A stretch of 7,375 nt of DNA from Clostridia bacterium (lineage in GTDB: Bacteria; Bacillota_A; Clostridia; Oscillospirales; CAG-272), in NCBI GenBank assembly GCA_017547395.1, contig JAFYPS010000204.1, positions 1 to 7,375 of the forward strand, written 5' to 3'. A model generated the notes under the pieces. The model saw only the letters and a list, made by a program, of their open reading frames with translations. It was not told the origin of the DNA and ran no database searches. This document shows positions 6,525-7,375 of the stretch, in pieces (the first letter of the stretch is position 1; every line of letters starts with the position of its first letter). The translations under genes were made by a program, and so were the position numbers.

Positions 6525-7375
6525 ATGATAAGAAGTATGACTGCGTTCGGCAGAGCGCGTGTTACTACCGAGGAAAAGGATATCACAGTCGAGATAAAAA
6601 GCGTCAACAGCCGTTATCTCGATTGCACCGTCCGTATGCCCCGCCGTTACGGGTTTCTTGAGGACAAGGTAAAGACCTATGCTCAGCAGAACGGTATCAG
6701 CCGCGGTAAGGTTGAGATTTACGTTGGAGTTGACACTCTTTCGGACACCGAGGTTGAGATTCTGCTTGACGATGCGTATGCAAGCGGATATATCAAGGCG
6801 CTTGAAACTCTTCGCGACAAGTTCTCACTTCGCGATGACATCAGCGTAATGACCGTTGCGCAAAACCGCGAGGTGTTTACGACCAAGCGCGCCGAGGATG
6901 ACGAAGAGGGCGACTGGCAGATGATAAAGGAAGTGCTTGACAAGGCGCTTTGCGAGTTTGTCAGCGCACGTAAGGTTGAGGGCGAAAAGATTGAAAAGGA
7001 TATCACTCAGAAAATTGAGGGTATCCGCGAAACCTCAAAGAAAATTGCGGTTTACTCCGATGAGGAGATAAAGGCTTATAACGCCAAGCTCACGGAAAGA
7101 ATAAAGCAGTTTCTTGATGACAACAATATTGCTATTGACGAGGCAAGAATACTTACCGAGAGTGCGATATATGCAGACCGCGTGGCGATAGACGAGGAGC
7201 TTACCCGTCTTGACTGTCACTTCGGTGCCTTCTACGACATTCTTTCAAGCGGCGAGCCTTGCGGAAGAAAGCTTGATTTTCTGCTTCAGGAGATCAACCG
7301 CGAGACAAACACCATCGGCTCAAAGGCGCAGCATCTTGAGATAGCAAAGCTTGTTGTAGACATCAAGGCGGAGCT
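6525..7375 (+). CDS. yicC: YicC/YloC family endoribonuclease, 3'-truncated by window edge
   Basis: The frame is open from ATG 6525 to the right edge (283 full codons). It begins MIRSMTAFGRA, close to the family hallmark MIRSMTGFGRA. The family comprises endoribonucleases: E. coli YicC and Bacillus YloC have been reported to cleave RNA, the latter needing manganese. An N-terminal YicC-like domain (about 2-155) includes EIKSVNSRYLD near 19-29. The C-terminal DUF1732 region includes FLLQEINRETNTIGSKA, with Q255 to A268 the most conserved part. Homologues are about 290 residues, so only around ten residues are missing past the edge. A GGAAAGG site (6509-6515) lies nine bases before the ATG. A second in-frame ATG at 6537 is less likely because the family starts with the MIRS segment. 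In Firmicutes the genes for RemA-like DUF370, guanylate kinase and RpoZ often follow, but they are not visible here. The consensus promoter upstream suggests steady expression. Confidence 0.95.
   Translation, partial: MIRSMTAFGRARVTTEEKDITVEIKSVNSRYLDCTVRMPRRYGFLEDKVKTYAQQNGISRGKVEIYVGVDTLSDTEVEILLDDAYASGYIKALETLRDKFSLRDDISVMTVAQNREVFTTKRAEDDEEGDWQMIKEVLDKALCEFVSARKVEGEKIEKDITQKIEGIRETSKKIAVYSDEEIKAYNAKLTERIKQFLDDNNIAIDEARILTESAIYADRVAIDEELTRLDCHFGAFYDILSSGEPCGRKLDFLLQEINRETNTIGSKAQHLEIAKLVVDIKAE

Overview
The window is ordinary bacterial core-genome sequence, about 93% coding, with every gene on the + strand. The order nusA - ylxR (rnpM) - ylxQ - infB is the classical nusA/infB operon arrangement of Firmicutes. 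Together with a YgiQ-type radical SAM gene, a YicC-family gene, AG-rich Shine-Dalgarno sites and AT-rich intergenic regions, it suggests a Clostridia member, perhaps of the Oscillospiraceae/Ruminococcaceae type. That lineage guess rests on general style and gene order, not on a search.

Layout. 1-978: the 3' part of nusA (transcription elongation/termination factor), already open at the left edge. 979-1251: ylxR/rnpM, whose ATG directly follows the nusA stop. 1251-1577: ylxQ, an L7Ae-family protein, overlapping ylxR by one base. 1578-1626: a short leader with a hairpin next to the infB ribosome binding site. 1627-4437: infB (translation initiation factor IF2, 936 aa) with a long lysine/alanine/glutamate repeat and a basic low-complexity linker in its N-terminal half. 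4438-4503: a spacer holding a strong intrinsic terminator. 4504-6417: a YgiQ-family radical SAM protein. 6403-6431: a second strong terminator that overlaps the end of that gene. 6434-6462: a perfect-consensus housekeeping promoter. 6525 to the right edge: yicC-family endoribonuclease gene, missing only its last few codons.

How the genes fit together. The first four genes form a transcription/translation unit: NusA acts on RNA polymerase, YlxR and YlxQ are small RNA-binding proteins, and IF2 starts translation. The unit appears to end after infB, without the rbfA gene that usually follows. The YgiQ gene sits between two terminators with no obvious promoter of its own, so its expression probably depends on read-through. 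yicC starts a new transcription unit.

I found no mobile element, CRISPR array, RNA gene or clear new system. The most interesting place is the infB-ygiQ junction. There the only good ribosome binding site is buried in the terminator stem, and it faces a 14-codon open frame that overlaps the ygiQ start in another frame.
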